From assembly GCF_024637375.1 (NCBI RefSeq), contig NZ_JAGXFK010000074.1, positions 1-64,000 on the forward strand: a stretch of 64,000 nucleotides of DNA. The letters are read 5' to 3'. How positions within the stretch are numbered: the first letter of the stretch is position 1; each line of letters opens with the position of its first letter. Position numbers and translations under genes: made by a program. This document shows, piece after piece, positions 9,374 through 16,973 of this stretch. The stretch comes from Sediminimonas sp. (GTDB lineage: Bacteria; Pseudomonadota; Alphaproteobacteria; Rhodobacterales; Rhodobacteraceae). The notes under the pieces are model-generated. The model did no database searches, had not been told where the DNA came from, and saw nothing but the letters and a program-made list of their open reading frames with translations.

Positions 9374-10006
9374 ATGTCAGATCATCTGCCGCGCCCAGAC
9401 GGCTTTGCCGGAAACGACAACCTCGAACGGTTGCTCGACCAGCTTGAAGCGGTCGGCCGGGGGCGCGCGCCGGACGATCCCGTCAGCCTTGGCGACATCG
9501 TCACGGCGCTCGGCACGCGGTCGTTCGGCGCGCTGCTGCTGGTGCCGTCGCTGCTGATCGTCTCGCCGCTTTCTGCGGTGCCGGCGGTGCCCACGATCCT
9601 GGCGGCGATGATCGGATTGGTCGCGGTGCAGATCATCCTCGACCGTCCGGCAATGTGGCTGCCGCAGGTACTGTTGCGGCGCAGCCTTTCGTGCCGGCGC
9701 CTGGTGCGGGCGCTCGAATCGCTCCGCCCGCTGCTCAAGCGGCTCGACCCCTATCTGAACGAGCGCATTACCGGGTTGACCGACCGGCCGGGCAACCTGG
9801 TCGCGCTGGTCCTTTGCTGCGTCATCCCGCTGATGATGCCAATCATCGAGTTCGTGCCCTTTCTGACCTCGGTCGTCGCCACCGCCATGGCGCTGTTCGG
9901 GCTGGGCATTTTCGTGCGCGACGGGGTGCTGATGCTGCTGGGCTACGGCATCCTGCTGGTCGCGGCGCTGATACTGTCCGGCACTGCGGTGCTTGCACTC
10001 GGCTGA
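9374..10006 (+). CDS. ExoD-family integral membrane protein
   Basis: A 210-residue protein matching the exopolysaccharide synthesis ExoD family in length and layout. It has a soluble N-terminal helical part (LERLLDQLEAVG, then DPVSLGDIVTALGTRSFGALLLVPSLL), an amphipathic middle with arginine-rich helices, and three to four hydrophobic segments to the C-terminus. ExoD was first described in Sinorhizobium as affecting exopolysaccharide production and alkali sensitivity; its biochemical role is unknown. The ATG at 9374 gives the family N-terminus but has no strong ribosome-binding site. It stands alone, divergent from mraZ. Confidence 0.8.
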   Translation: MSDHLPRPDGFAGNDNLERLLDQLEAVGRGRAPDDPVSLGDIVTALGTRSFGALLLVPSLLIVSPLSAVPAVPTILAAMIGLVAVQIILDRPAMWLPQVLLRRSLSCRRLVRALESLRPLLKRLDPYLNERITGLTDRPGNLVALVLCCVIPLMMPIIEFVPFLTSVVATAMALFGLGIFVRDGVLMLLGYGILLVAALILSGTAVLALG

Positions 10007-10118
10007 CGGCCCGCCCCCTTTCCACTTGGCCATACGCCCAATTTCGCGGCAGTTTGCACAAAAAATAGGTCAGGTCTTCATATGCATTTTCTGCATAGCA
10101 GCATTGCCGATCTGTCCA

Positions 10119-10146
10119 TTGTGCAACCGCAGAAACTACGTATATT
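10119..10146 (+). promoter_or_regulatory. Probable promoter of the DUF1127-sRNA transcript
   Basis: TTGTGC (10119-10124) and TATATT (10141-10146) with a 16-bp spacer, about 60 bp before the DUF1127 start. In Rhodobacter sphaeroides the corresponding transcript is driven by RpoHI/RpoHII under stress. This element resembles such promoters, but sequence alone cannot separate them from sigma-70. Confidence 0.5.
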
Positions 10147-10205
10147 CGATCTCAACAGGGCAACAAGATATCGCCCAAGCGAATTGTGACGAAAGTGAAA
10201 CGAAC

Positions 10206-10427
10206 ATGGCACACGTAACCGACATCCGCGCCCCGCGCTCTGCTCTTGTTGACCGGATCAGCGCGATGCTCAAGTCGCTGGCCGAACGGCACGCGCGCTA
10301 CGCCGCCTTCCGTGAAACGGTCAGCGAACTGTCCGAGTTGTCGGACCGCGAGCTTGCCGATATCGGCCTTTCCCGGACGCAGATCCGGTCGGTGGCAATG
10401 GAACACGCATACGGGCCTTGCGCCTGA
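10206..10427 (+). CDS. DUF1127 small protein (CcaF1-like)
   Basis: A 73-residue basic protein with the DUF1127 core in its second half, containing RYAAFRETVSELSELSDRELADIGLSR. In Rhodobacter sphaeroides the DUF1127 protein CcaF1 is co-transcribed with CcsR1-4 and acts as an RNA-binding factor that affects their processing. The same arrangement follows here: four CCUCCUCC-loop hairpins start 10 bp after the stop. The ATG is at 10206 with only a weak purine-rich upstream region (GAAAGTGAAACG). Expected regulation is by stress sigma factors, inferred from the family. Confidence 0.9.
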   Translation: MAHVTDIRAPRSALVDRISAMLKSLAERHARYAAFRETVSELSELSDRELADIGLSRTQIRSVAMEHAYGPCA

Positions 10428-10436
10428 TGCTGAGAA

Positions 10437-10471
10437 TCAGGGTTTCCTCTCCTCCTCCCCGGAAACCCTGA
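10437..10471 (+). ncRNA. CcsR-like sRNA hairpin 1
   Basis: Perfect 11-bp stem (TCAGGGTTTCC/GGAAACCCTGA) with a 13-nt pyrimidine loop containing CCTCCTCC, the anti-Shine-Dalgarno motif that defines the CcsR (cuckoo) RNAs. It begins 10 bp after the DUF1127 stop, so it is probably released from that transcript by RNA processing, as in R. sphaeroides. Confidence 0.85.
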
Positions 10472-10477
10472 GACAAG

Positions 10478-10511
10478 GCGGCGGCATCCTCCTCCTCCCT
10501 GATGCCGTCGC
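10478..10511 (+). ncRNA. CcsR-like sRNA hairpin 2
   Basis: An 11-bp stem (GCGGCGGCATC/GATGCCGTCGC, one G-U pair) encloses a 12-nt loop CTCCTCCTCCCT. The loop matches hairpin 1 in motif, but the stem sequence is different. This is the CcsR pattern of conserved loop and diverged stem. Confidence 0.85.
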
Positions 10512-10521
10512 GTTGGATACC

Positions 10522-10538
10522 GGCCCGGACACCGGGCC
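10522..10538 (+). other. Small GC hairpin between sRNA units 2 and 3
   Basis: Perfect 7-bp stem GGCCCGG/CCGGGCC with a 3-nt loop. It lacks the CCTCCTCC loop, so it is not an sRNA unit of the same kind. It may form the base of unit 2 or 3 or act as a processing signal. Confidence 0.4.
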
Positions 10539-10554
10539 AAACGAAATACGGCAA

Positions 10555-10578
10555 GCGCCCCTCCTCCTCCCTGGGCGC
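10555..10578 (+). ncRNA. CcsR-like sRNA hairpin 3
   Basis: A 6-bp stem GCGCCC/GGGCGC encloses the same 12-nt loop CTCCTCCTCCCT as unit 2. It is the shortest of the four stems. Confidence 0.8.
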
Positions 10579-10593
10579 AGGTCGTAGACAAGG

Positions 10594-10637
10594 ATCGGCG
10601 GCGCCCCCTCCTCCCTGGGCGTCGCCGATTTCTTTTT
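10594..10637 (+). ncRNA. CcsR-like sRNA hairpin 4 with intrinsic terminator
   Basis: A 13-bp stem (ATCGGCGGCGCCC/GGGCGTCGCCGAT) holds a 10-nt loop CCTCCTCCCT and runs into a T-rich tail at 10629-10637. It therefore serves both as the fourth CCTCCTCC unit and as the Rho-independent terminator of the whole DUF1127-sRNA transcript. Confidence 0.85.
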
Positions 10638-10782
10638 GCCGATCCGCTATCATCCCGATCATCATGAAGGTTCACCACCACGCCCCCGTGACCATTGGCG
10701 CAAGGGGCGTGAAGGTGGAGCGTACCGCCGGCGCGCGCGCAAGGCCGAAGGCAGCGCGCGACGGCAGGGCGTCTCCGGGTGT

Positions 10783-13134
10783 TCAGAACGGCATGTCGTC
10801 CGCCGCGGTCACGAACCGCGCCACGACCTTCTTGGTGCCGGCCTTGTCGAAGGCGATTTCCAGCTTGTCGCCATCGATCCCCGTGATCGCACCGTAGCCG
10901 AACTTCTGGTGAAAAACCCGCTCGCCCATGGTGTGGGCGCTGGTAGCGGTGGCGTCGATCACGGTGGCACGCGCCGCGTGCGGCTGCGCCACGGGTCGGC
11001 GCGCCGTGCGCTGCTGCAGGCGCCGCCAGCCCGGCGAATCGTAGACATCGGCCCGCGCCGCGCGCTGGTCGAGCTCGCTGTCCGCCACGCCCGCGCCCGA
11101 GCCGCCCATCGGCCCGCCATGCAACCCCGGCGGCGTGAGCACCTCGACATGATCGGGGGGCAATTCATCAACGAAACGCGACGGCATCTGGCTTTGCCAT
11201 TGGCCGAAAACGCGCCGGTTGCCGGCGAAGGATATGGTGCAGACCTCTTCGGCGCGGGTGATGCCGACATAGGCGAGGCGGCGTTCCTCCTCCAGCCCCT
11301 TGAGGCCGCTTTCGTCCATCGAGCGTTGCGAGGGAAACAGCCCGTCTTCCCACCCCGGCAGGAACACGGCGGGAAATTCCAGCCCCTTGGCGGCGTGCAG
11401 GGTCATGATCGACACCTTCGCCTCGCCCGCGTCGCTGTCGTTGTCCATGATCAGGCTGACATGTTCCAGGAACCCGGTCAGGTTCTCGAACCCTTCCAGC
11501 GCCTTGACCAGTTCCTTGAGGTTTTCCAGCCGCCCCGGCGCCTCGGGTGTCTTGTCGTTCTGCCACATCGCGGTGTAGCCCGATTCGTCCAGTATCGTTT
11601 CGGCCAGTTCGATATGGCTTACCTCGGTGCCGCCCACCATCCGGCCCCAGCGGGCCAGGTCGATCACCAGTTGCCGCAGCGCCGACGCCCCCTTGCCCTT
11701 GATCGCGCCCTCCTCGACCGCGCACGCCGCCGCGTCCAGCAGCGGCATGCCGCGTTCGCGCGCCACCGCCCGAATCGCCTGCTGCGCCTTGTCGCCAAGG
11801 CCGCGCCGGGGGGTATTCACGATCCGCTCGAAGGCCAGGTCGTCGGCGGGGCTGACCACCAGCCGGAAATAGGCCATGGCGTCGCGGATTTCCTGACGCT
11901 CGTAGAACCGCGGCCCGCCGATCACCCGGTAGGGCAGGCCGATGGTCAGAAAGCGGTCCTCGAAGGCGCGCATCTGGTGGCTGGCGCGCACGAGGATCGC
12001 CATTTCATCCAGCGAAAAGGGCCGCATGCCGCGGGTGCCGCGTTGCATCGCCTCGATCTCCTCGCCGATCCAGCGCGCCTCTTCCTCGCCGTCCCAGTGG
12101 CCGATCAGGCGTACCTTTTCGCCCTCCTGCGCATCGGTCCACAGGGTCTTGCCCAGCCGGTTCTCGTTGCCGGCGATCACCGCGCCTGCGGCGGCCAGGA
12201 TATGCGGGGTCGAGCGATAGTTCTGCTCCAGCCGCACGACGTGCGCGCCGGGAAAATCCTTCTCGAAGCGCAGGATGTTGCCCACCTCGGCGCCGCGCCA
12301 GCCATAGATCGACTGGTCGTCATCGCCCACGCAGCAGATGTTGTGATGCCCGCCCGCCAGCAGCCGCAGCCACAGGTATTGCGCCACGTTGGTGTCCTGG
12401 TACTCGTCCACGAGGATATAGCGGAACCGCTGCTGATACTGTGCCAGCACGTCCTCGTGGGCCTGAAAAATCGTGACCATGTGCAACAGCAGATCACCGA
12501 AATCCACCGCGTTCAGCTCGCGCAGCCGCGCCTGGTAGAGCTTGTAAAGCGCCGGCCCCTTGCCGTCATAGGCGCTTGCCTCCTCCGCGGGCAGGTTGTC
12601 GGGGGTCCAGGCGCGGTTCTTCCAGCCGTCGATGACCCCGGCGAGGTGGCGGGCCGGCCAGCGCTTGTCGTCGATGCCCGCCGCCTGCACCAGTTGCTTG
12701 AGCAGGCGCAACTGGTCGTCGCGGTCGAGGATGGTGAAATTCGACTTCAGCCCGGCCAGTTCGGCGTGGCGCCTGAGCAGCTTGACACAGATCGCGTGGA
12801 AGGTGCCCAGCCACGGCATGCCCTCGCTTCCCTGACCCGTCAGGGCGCCAACGCGCGCCTTCATCTCGCGCGCGGCCTTGTTGGTGAAGGACACCGCCAG
12901 TATCCCACCAGGGTGCGCCCGCCCGGTGGCCAGCAGGTGCGCGATGCGCGCGGTCAGCGCGCGGGTCTTGCCGGTGCCCGCGCCGGCCAGCATCAGCACC
13001 GGGCCATCCAGCGTCTCGACCGCGGTGCGCTGCGCGGGGTTGAGATCGTCGAGATAGGGCGCCGGCCGCGCGGCCATGGCGCGGGCCGACAATGAGGCGC
13101 CTTCAAAGGCGTCGGTTTCATCGAAATCGCTCAT
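10783..13134 (-). CDS. uvrD: ATP-dependent DNA helicase UvrD/PcrA
   Basis: SF1A 3'-to-5' helicase of nucleotide excision and mismatch repair, 783 residues. Helicase motifs appear in order: Walker A GAGTGKT (about residue 51), DEYQDT (motif II), GDDDQSIYGWRGA (III), LEQNYRST (IV), LHAAKGLEFPAVFL (V) and AYVGITRA (VI). The C-terminal tail contains GERVFHQKFGYGAI, the tudor-like module of UvrD/PcrA that contacts RNA polymerase. It converges on the sRNA array and is divergent from the 2-hydroxyacid dehydrogenase gene. PcrA/UvrD naming is interchangeable here; Rep is unlikely because of the C-terminal module. Confidence 0.95.
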   Translation of the reverse strand: MSDFDETDAFEGASLSARAMAARPAPYLDDLNPAQRTAVETLDGPVLMLAGAGTGKTRALTARIAHLLATGRAHPGGILAVSFTNKAAREMKARVGALTGQGSEGMPWLGTFHAICVKLLRRHAELAGLKSNFTILDRDDQLRLLKQLVQAAGIDDKRWPARHLAGVIDGWKNRAWTPDNLPAEEASAYDGKGPALYKLYQARLRELNAVDFGDLLLHMVTIFQAHEDVLAQYQQRFRYILVDEYQDTNVAQYLWLRLLAGGHHNICCVGDDDQSIYGWRGAEVGNILRFEKDFPGAHVVRLEQNYRSTPHILAAAGAVIAGNENRLGKTLWTDAQEGEKVRLIGHWDGEEEARWIGEEIEAMQRGTRGMRPFSLDEMAILVRASHQMRAFEDRFLTIGLPYRVIGGPRFYERQEIRDAMAYFRLVVSPADDLAFERIVNTPRRGLGDKAQQAIRAVARERGMPLLDAAACAVEEGAIKGKGASALRQLVIDLARWGRMVGGTEVSHIELAETILDESGYTAMWQNDKTPEAPGRLENLKELVKALEGFENLTGFLEHVSLIMDNDSDAGEAKVSIMTLHAAKGLEFPAVFLPGWEDGLFPSQRSMDESGLKGLEEERRLAYVGITRAEEVCTISFAGNRRVFGQWQSQMPSRFVDELPPDHVEVLTPPGLHGGPMGGSGAGVADSELDQRAARADVYDSPGWRRLQQRTARRPVAQPHAARATVIDATATSAHTMGERVFHQKFGYGAITGIDGDKLEIAFDKAGTKKVVARFVTAADDMPF

Positions 13135-13263
13135 GCTGCCGACATTAGCCCGACCCGCGTCCGAGCGAAAGGCATGTTCGCGGGATGTTCCAGCGAAATT
13201 TCACACCCCCGCGGACTCGCGCGGGGCCCTTGCCAAACCGTTGCGCCCGCCCCACAAAAGCGC

Positions 13264-14418
13264 ATGGACCTGCACCGACGATACCCGGCCATTGCCGATC
13301 TCAAGGCCCGCGCCCGCCGCCGCATCCCGTGGTTCGCCTTCGAGTACCTCGACAGCGCCACGGGCACCGAGGCCACGCAGGCGCGCAACCGCCGCAAGCT
13401 CGACGAGGTGCTCTTGATGCCCTCGATCCTGCACGGCGAATTCAGCGCCGATCTGTCCGCCACCCTGCTGGGGCGGCACCACCCGCTGCCCTTCGGGGTC
13501 AGCCCGGTGGGCATGTCGGGGCTGTTCTGGCCCGATGCCGAACGCCTGCTGGCGCGCGCGGCCACCGAAGCCGGGTTGCCCTATGGCCTGTCGACCGTCG
13601 CCAGCCGCACGCCCGAGGATGTCGCGCCGCATCTCGACGGCAACGGCTGGTTTCAGATGTATCCGCCGCGCGACACGGGCATCCGCGACGACATGCTGAC
13701 CCGTGCGCGCGATTGCGGGTTCACCACGCTGGTTCTGACGGCGGATGTGCCGGTGGCCAGCCGCCGCGAGCGGCAGTCGCGATCCGGCCTGACGAGCCCG
13801 CCGCGCCTGACGCCGCGACTGATGGCGCAGGTTGCGCGCTGCCCGGCCTGGGCACTGGGCACGGCGCGGCAGGGCATGCCGCGCATGCGGCTGATCGACG
13901 ATTACGCAGGCGCGATCACCGGGCTGGGATCGACCGAGCATGCCGGGTACATGCTGCGCACCTCGCCCGACATGGGCTACCTGCACGCGCTGCGCGCCGC
14001 ATGGGACGGGCCGCTGGTGGTCAAGGGCGTGCTGGACGCGCGCGACGTGCCCGCGCTGGAATCAGCGGGCGTTGACGCAATATGGATCAGCAACCATGCC
14101 GGGCGGCAGTTCGACGCCGCCCCCGCCAGCATCGAGGCGCTGCCCGCGATCCGCGCCGCCACGCGCCTGCCCGTCATTTTCGACAGCGGCATCGAGGGCG
14201 GGCTGGACATGGTGCGCGCCATCGCACTGGGCGCCGATTTCGTGATGCTGGGCCGCGCCTGGCACTACGCGCTCGGGGCCCTCGGGGCGGCCGGCCCGGC
14301 GCATCTGATCGACATGCTGCGGCGCGATCTGGACGCCAACATGGGCCAACTGGGCGCGCGCCGGCTGTCCGATCTGCCCGGCCGCCTGGTCGCGGCGCCG
14401 CCGGCGCTGTCGCTGTAG
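13264..14418 (+). CDS. FMN-dependent alpha-hydroxy-acid dehydrogenase (LldD/glycolate oxidase family)
   Basis: TIM-barrel flavoenzyme of 384 residues that oxidises an L-2-hydroxy acid to the 2-oxo acid. Visible family features are PFGVSPVGMSGLFWP (FMN-binding strand), WFQMYPPRD, TADVPVASRRER, the conserved active-site lysine in VVKGVL, ISNHAGRQFD with catalytic histidine and arginine, and FDSGIEGGLDMVRAIALGADFVMLGR (FMN phosphate loop). The usual SNHGGRQ is SNHAGRQ here. The ATG at 13264 gives the family start (MDLHRRYPAIADLKARARRR). Three c-type cytochromes sit tail-to-tail downstream and could be electron acceptors, which is inference. The substrate may be lactate, mandelate or another acid. 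Confidence 0.88.
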   Translation: MDLHRRYPAIADLKARARRRIPWFAFEYLDSATGTEATQARNRRKLDEVLLMPSILHGEFSADLSATLLGRHHPLPFGVSPVGMSGLFWPDAERLLARAATEAGLPYGLSTVASRTPEDVAPHLDGNGWFQMYPPRDTGIRDDMLTRARDCGFTTLVLTADVPVASRRERQSRSGLTSPPRLTPRLMAQVARCPAWALGTARQGMPRMRLIDDYAGAITGLGSTEHAGYMLRTSPDMGYLHALRAAWDGPLVVKGVLDARDVPALESAGVDAIWISNHAGRQFDAAPASIEALPAIRAATRLPVIFDSGIEGGLDMVRAIALGADFVMLGRAWHYALGALGAAGPAHLIDMLRRDLDANMGQLGARRLSDLPGRLVAAPPALSL

Positions 14419-14425
14419 GCCGTGC

Positions 14426-14845
14426 TCAGCTTTCCTGGATGCTTTCCAGATAGACCATCAGCGCCGCCAGCGGGCGCGGCACCGGCGTCAGCTTGCCGTC
14501 GCCCACGTCCACCGGCACCGTTTCGCCACGCAGCAGCAGGCCGAACTCGGGCATTTCCTGGGGTATGTCGGCGCGATCCATGCGGGTGTAGCCGTCGATG
14601 GTCGACAGCGCGTCGGCACGCGGGAATACCCCGCCATTGCGCGCGGCGATGCGCGTCAGGTCGGCCGGTGCGGGGTCGAGCCCCGCCGCCAGCGGCCCGT
14701 CGCCGCGCCCGCCCGGCCCATGGCAGAGCGCACAGTTCTCGTCATATAGCGCGGCGCCTTCGGGCGGCAACGGCATCTCGGGCGTGGCACAGGCCACGAA
14801 CACCCCCGCGGCGCCCACGGCCATCATCCAGTATTTCATCGGCAT
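14426..14845 (-). CDS. c-type cytochrome, probable lipoprotein
   Basis: A 139-residue monohaem cytochrome c. The N-terminal hydrophobic stretch ends in a lipobox-like FVAC (cysteine about residue 19), suggesting a periplasmic lipoprotein. The haem site is CALCH (about residue 38), and MPEFG about 60 residues later offers the axial methionine. It is the most distal of three tandem paralogues on this strand (the others at 14885-15337 and 15440-15904) that share PRxR, IDGY/I-G and MPxFG/MPVYG elements. No oxidase genes are adjacent. Confidence 0.85.
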   Translation of the reverse strand: MPMKYWMMAVGAAGVFVACATPEMPLPPEGAALYDENCALCHGPGGRGDGPLAAGLDPAPADLTRIAARNGGVFPRADALSTIDGYTRMDRADIPQEMPEFGLLLRGETVPVDVGDGKLTPVPRPLAALMVYLESIQES

Positions 14846-14884
14846 GCTCCTCGTGCGGCCGGGCGGCGGTAGCGCCGGCGTTGA

Positions 14885-15337
14885 TCAATCCTGAAGCGTT
14901 TCCAGGAAGGACACAAGATCGGCGACAGGCTGGCTGGTCATGATCGGTTGGCCGGCGTCGGTACGCAGTGCGACATCGCTGCCCTCGAAAAAGAACCCGT
15001 AGACGGGCATCGGGCTGCCATGGCTGACCAGCGGGTCGCGCCCGTCGATACGCCGCACGACGCGGCCGCGCGGAAAGCGCCCATCGGGGTCGTTCGCGGC
15101 GAGAGCCGTCAGATCGACAGGCTTGATCGTCAGCACCCCGGCCATCGGCCCGGCGCCCTCAGCCGCCGGTCCGTGGCAGGCAACGCAGTATTCCATGTAG
15201 AGCGCGCGGCCGTCATCCGCATTGCCGGGCGCGTTGCCGGTTTCGGCTGCCGCCGGCCCCACCGGCCCGGCCACCGCCATCAGCGCGGCCAGCGCCGCCG
15301 CGACGGCACGTCCGGGGGTCATTGCCTTGAAAAACAT
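14885..15337 (-). CDS. c-type cytochrome, Sec-exported
   Basis: 150-residue monohaem cytochrome c with a clear Sec signal peptide (MFFKAMTPGRAVAAALAALM, cleavage after AAA about residue 31) and a haem site CVACH. A likely axial methionine lies in SPMPVYGF. The ATG at 15337 was chosen because a perfect AGGAGG lies 8 bases upstream; a frame open to 15361 lacks one. It is the middle gene of three tandem cytochromes. A longer segment between MPVYG and the C-terminus distinguishes it from its neighbours. Confidence 0.86.
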   Translation of the reverse strand: MFFKAMTPGRAVAAALAALMAVAGPVGPAAAETGNAPGNADDGRALYMEYCVACHGPAAEGAGPMAGVLTIKPVDLTALAANDPDGRFPRGRVVRRIDGRDPLVSHGSPMPVYGFFFEGSDVALRTDAGQPIMTSQPVADLVSFLETLQD

Positions 15338-15439
15338 CACTTGTCCTCCTGTCCGTGTCATCCTTGGATCGGCGCGGCCTACAGCGGGCTTGCCGGTCGA
15401 GTCTATACACGCGGCGCACGCCGCGCACCTTGCTCGGAA

Positions 15440-15904
15440 TCAGTTCCGTTGCACATGTTCAAGCCATGCCACCAGGTCGACCACGGCCCGCGGGGTCGGC
15501 ACGACGGCACCGTCCCCGGCCACCACCGGCACGCGCGGCCCTTTCAGAAGCGGCCCGAACTCGGGCATTACCGAGGTGTTGAAACGCCCAGGGTAGCCAT
15601 GCACCTGCTCATAGACCCTGTCGCGGGGAAACTGCCCGCCGTTGGCGGCGCTCAGCATCGTCAGGTCCGCAGGCGCCACCGGAAGATCGGCGGCAAGCGG
15701 CCCGTCGCCGCGCCCCTCGGGCCCATGGCAGGCGGTGCAATGGCGCCGATAGGCCGCGCGCCCGCGGCTGACCTCGGGCGACGCGGCATCCGGCGCGGCG
15801 GCAAGCCCCTGCCAAGGCCCGGCGCCGCCTTCATCGCAGCCCGCCAGCCCCGCCAGCCCCAGCACCGCGGCCACTGCCACCATCCTGCCGATCCGATCCG
15901 CCAT
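15440..15904 (-). CDS. c-type cytochrome, probable lipoprotein
   Basis: 154-residue monohaem cytochrome c. The N-terminal hydrophobic segment ends in LAGC, a good lipobox (cysteine about residue 23). Haem site CTACH at about residue 56; MPEFGPLL supplies the probable axial methionine. The segment PADLTMLSAANGGQFPRDRVYEQVHGY closely parallels the protein at 14426-14845, so the two probably arose by duplication. First gene of the cytochrome trio. Role unknown; electron transfer from a periplasmic or membrane dehydrogenase is the general expectation. Confidence 0.86.
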   Translation of the reverse strand: MADRIGRMVAVAAVLGLAGLAGCDEGGAGPWQGLAAAPDAASPEVSRGRAAYRRHCTACHGPEGRGDGPLAADLPVAPADLTMLSAANGGQFPRDRVYEQVHGYPGRFNTSVMPEFGPLLKGPRVPVVAGDGAVVPTPRAVVDLVAWLEHVQRN

Positions 15905-16036
15905 CTCTTGGCCTCCCCGTTTGGGTACCCTAGCAGGGTTTCACGGCCAAGGGCCAGCGCCGGTGCGCAAAGACCGGTGACAAACCTGCCCGCCCACGCC
16001 ATGGTGGGCGCGCGAAACGCGGCAGGGAGACCAGTG

Positions 16037-16459
16037 ATGAGCTTCGATTCAGCGCAGGCGCAGGATTTTCTGGCACACGCCTTTGCCCCTTGGGTGCGGG
16101 CGCTCGACCTGACGGTCGAGGAGATCAGCCCGCAACAGGCGGTGCTGTCGATGCCGATCACCGACGACATCGCGCGTATCGGCGGCATCGTCTGCGGGCA
16201 GGCGCTGGCCACCATGGCCGACACCGCGATGGTGATCGCCACCGCCGGTCACTACGGCCACCCGCGCCCGGTGGCGACGACCAACCTCGACACCCAGTTC
16301 CTGCGCCCGGGCAGCGGCGACCGCGTGCGCTGCGTGGCGCGGGTGCGCCGGGCTGGGAAGGCGATGCTGTTCGCGCAAGCCGACATGCACGCCCTGCCCG
16401 ACGACCGGCTGATCGCGTCGGCCACGGCAACCTTTTTCGTGCCGCCCGACGCACCCTGA
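16037..16459 (+). CDS. PaaI-family hotdog thioesterase
   Basis: 140-residue single hotdog-fold protein. The central helix motif GGIVCGQALATMADTAM contains the usual substrate-site glycine and acidic residue, followed by the beta strand TTNLDTQFLRPG typical of PaaI/YdiI thioesterases that hydrolyse acyl- or aryl-CoA. The ATG at 16037 is preceded by GGGAGACCAGTG. The next plus-strand gene starts 25 bp later, so the two may be co-transcribed. Substrate not predictable. Confidence 0.85.
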   Translation: MSFDSAQAQDFLAHAFAPWVRALDLTVEEISPQQAVLSMPITDDIARIGGIVCGQALATMADTAMVIATAGHYGHPRPVATTNLDTQFLRPGSGDRVRCVARVRRAGKAMLFAQADMHALPDDRLIASATATFFVPPDAP

Positions 16460-16484
16460 GACCCACCAAGGAGGCAACACCGCG

Positions 16485-16931
16485 ATGCCCACAACGACAG
16501 TTTACGCCCTGATCATGCTGACCGCGGGGATTGGCATCCCGATTCTGGCGGCGCTCAATGCCGCGCTCGGCGCGCGCATGGCTGCGCCGGCGGCGGCATC
16601 GGTGATCCTGTTTTTGGTGGCGCTTTGCGCGGCGCTGGTGGTGCTGTTCGCCACCGCCGGACCGCAGGCGCTGACCCGCGCGGTCGGGGCGCCGCGCCAC
16701 CTGTTCCTGGCCGGGCTGTTGGTGGCGTTCTACGTGCTGTCGATCACCTTCGTCGCGCCGCATTTCGGGGTCGGCAACGCGATTTTCTTCGTGTTGCTGG
16801 GGCAGTTGATCAGCGCCGCGGCGATCGACCATTTCGGCCTGCTCGGCGCGCGCCCCAACCCGCTGACGATGGCCCGCATGGGCGGCATCGCCCTGATGGC
16901 GGCGGGGGTGTTCCTGACCCAGAAGCTCTGA
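16485..16931 (+). CDS. YdcZ/DUF606-like small membrane protein (DMT superfamily)
   Basis: 148 residues forming four to five hydrophobic segments. It opens with MLTAGIGIPILAALNAALG, the signature of the DUF606/YdcZ half-size drug/metabolite transporter family, and shows FGVGNAIFFVLLGQLISAAAIDHFGLLG in the second half. An AAGGAGG ribosome-binding site precedes the ATG. Proteins of this family may act as dimers and their substrates are unknown. Confidence 0.85.
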   Translation: MPTTTVYALIMLTAGIGIPILAALNAALGARMAAPAAASVILFLVALCAALVVLFATAGPQALTRAVGAPRHLFLAGLLVAFYVLSITFVAPHFGVGNAIFFVLLGQLISAAAIDHFGLLGARPNPLTMARMGGIALMAAGVFLTQKL

Positions 16932-16973
16932 GCCGCCGCCGCCCCCGCGCGCCAAAGGCTGGCCGCGACGCGA

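Noticed and set aside
10636-13095. 819-codon plus-strand frame opposite uvrD
   Set aside because: It is the mirror of uvrD. Composition is aberrant and no domain is recognisable.
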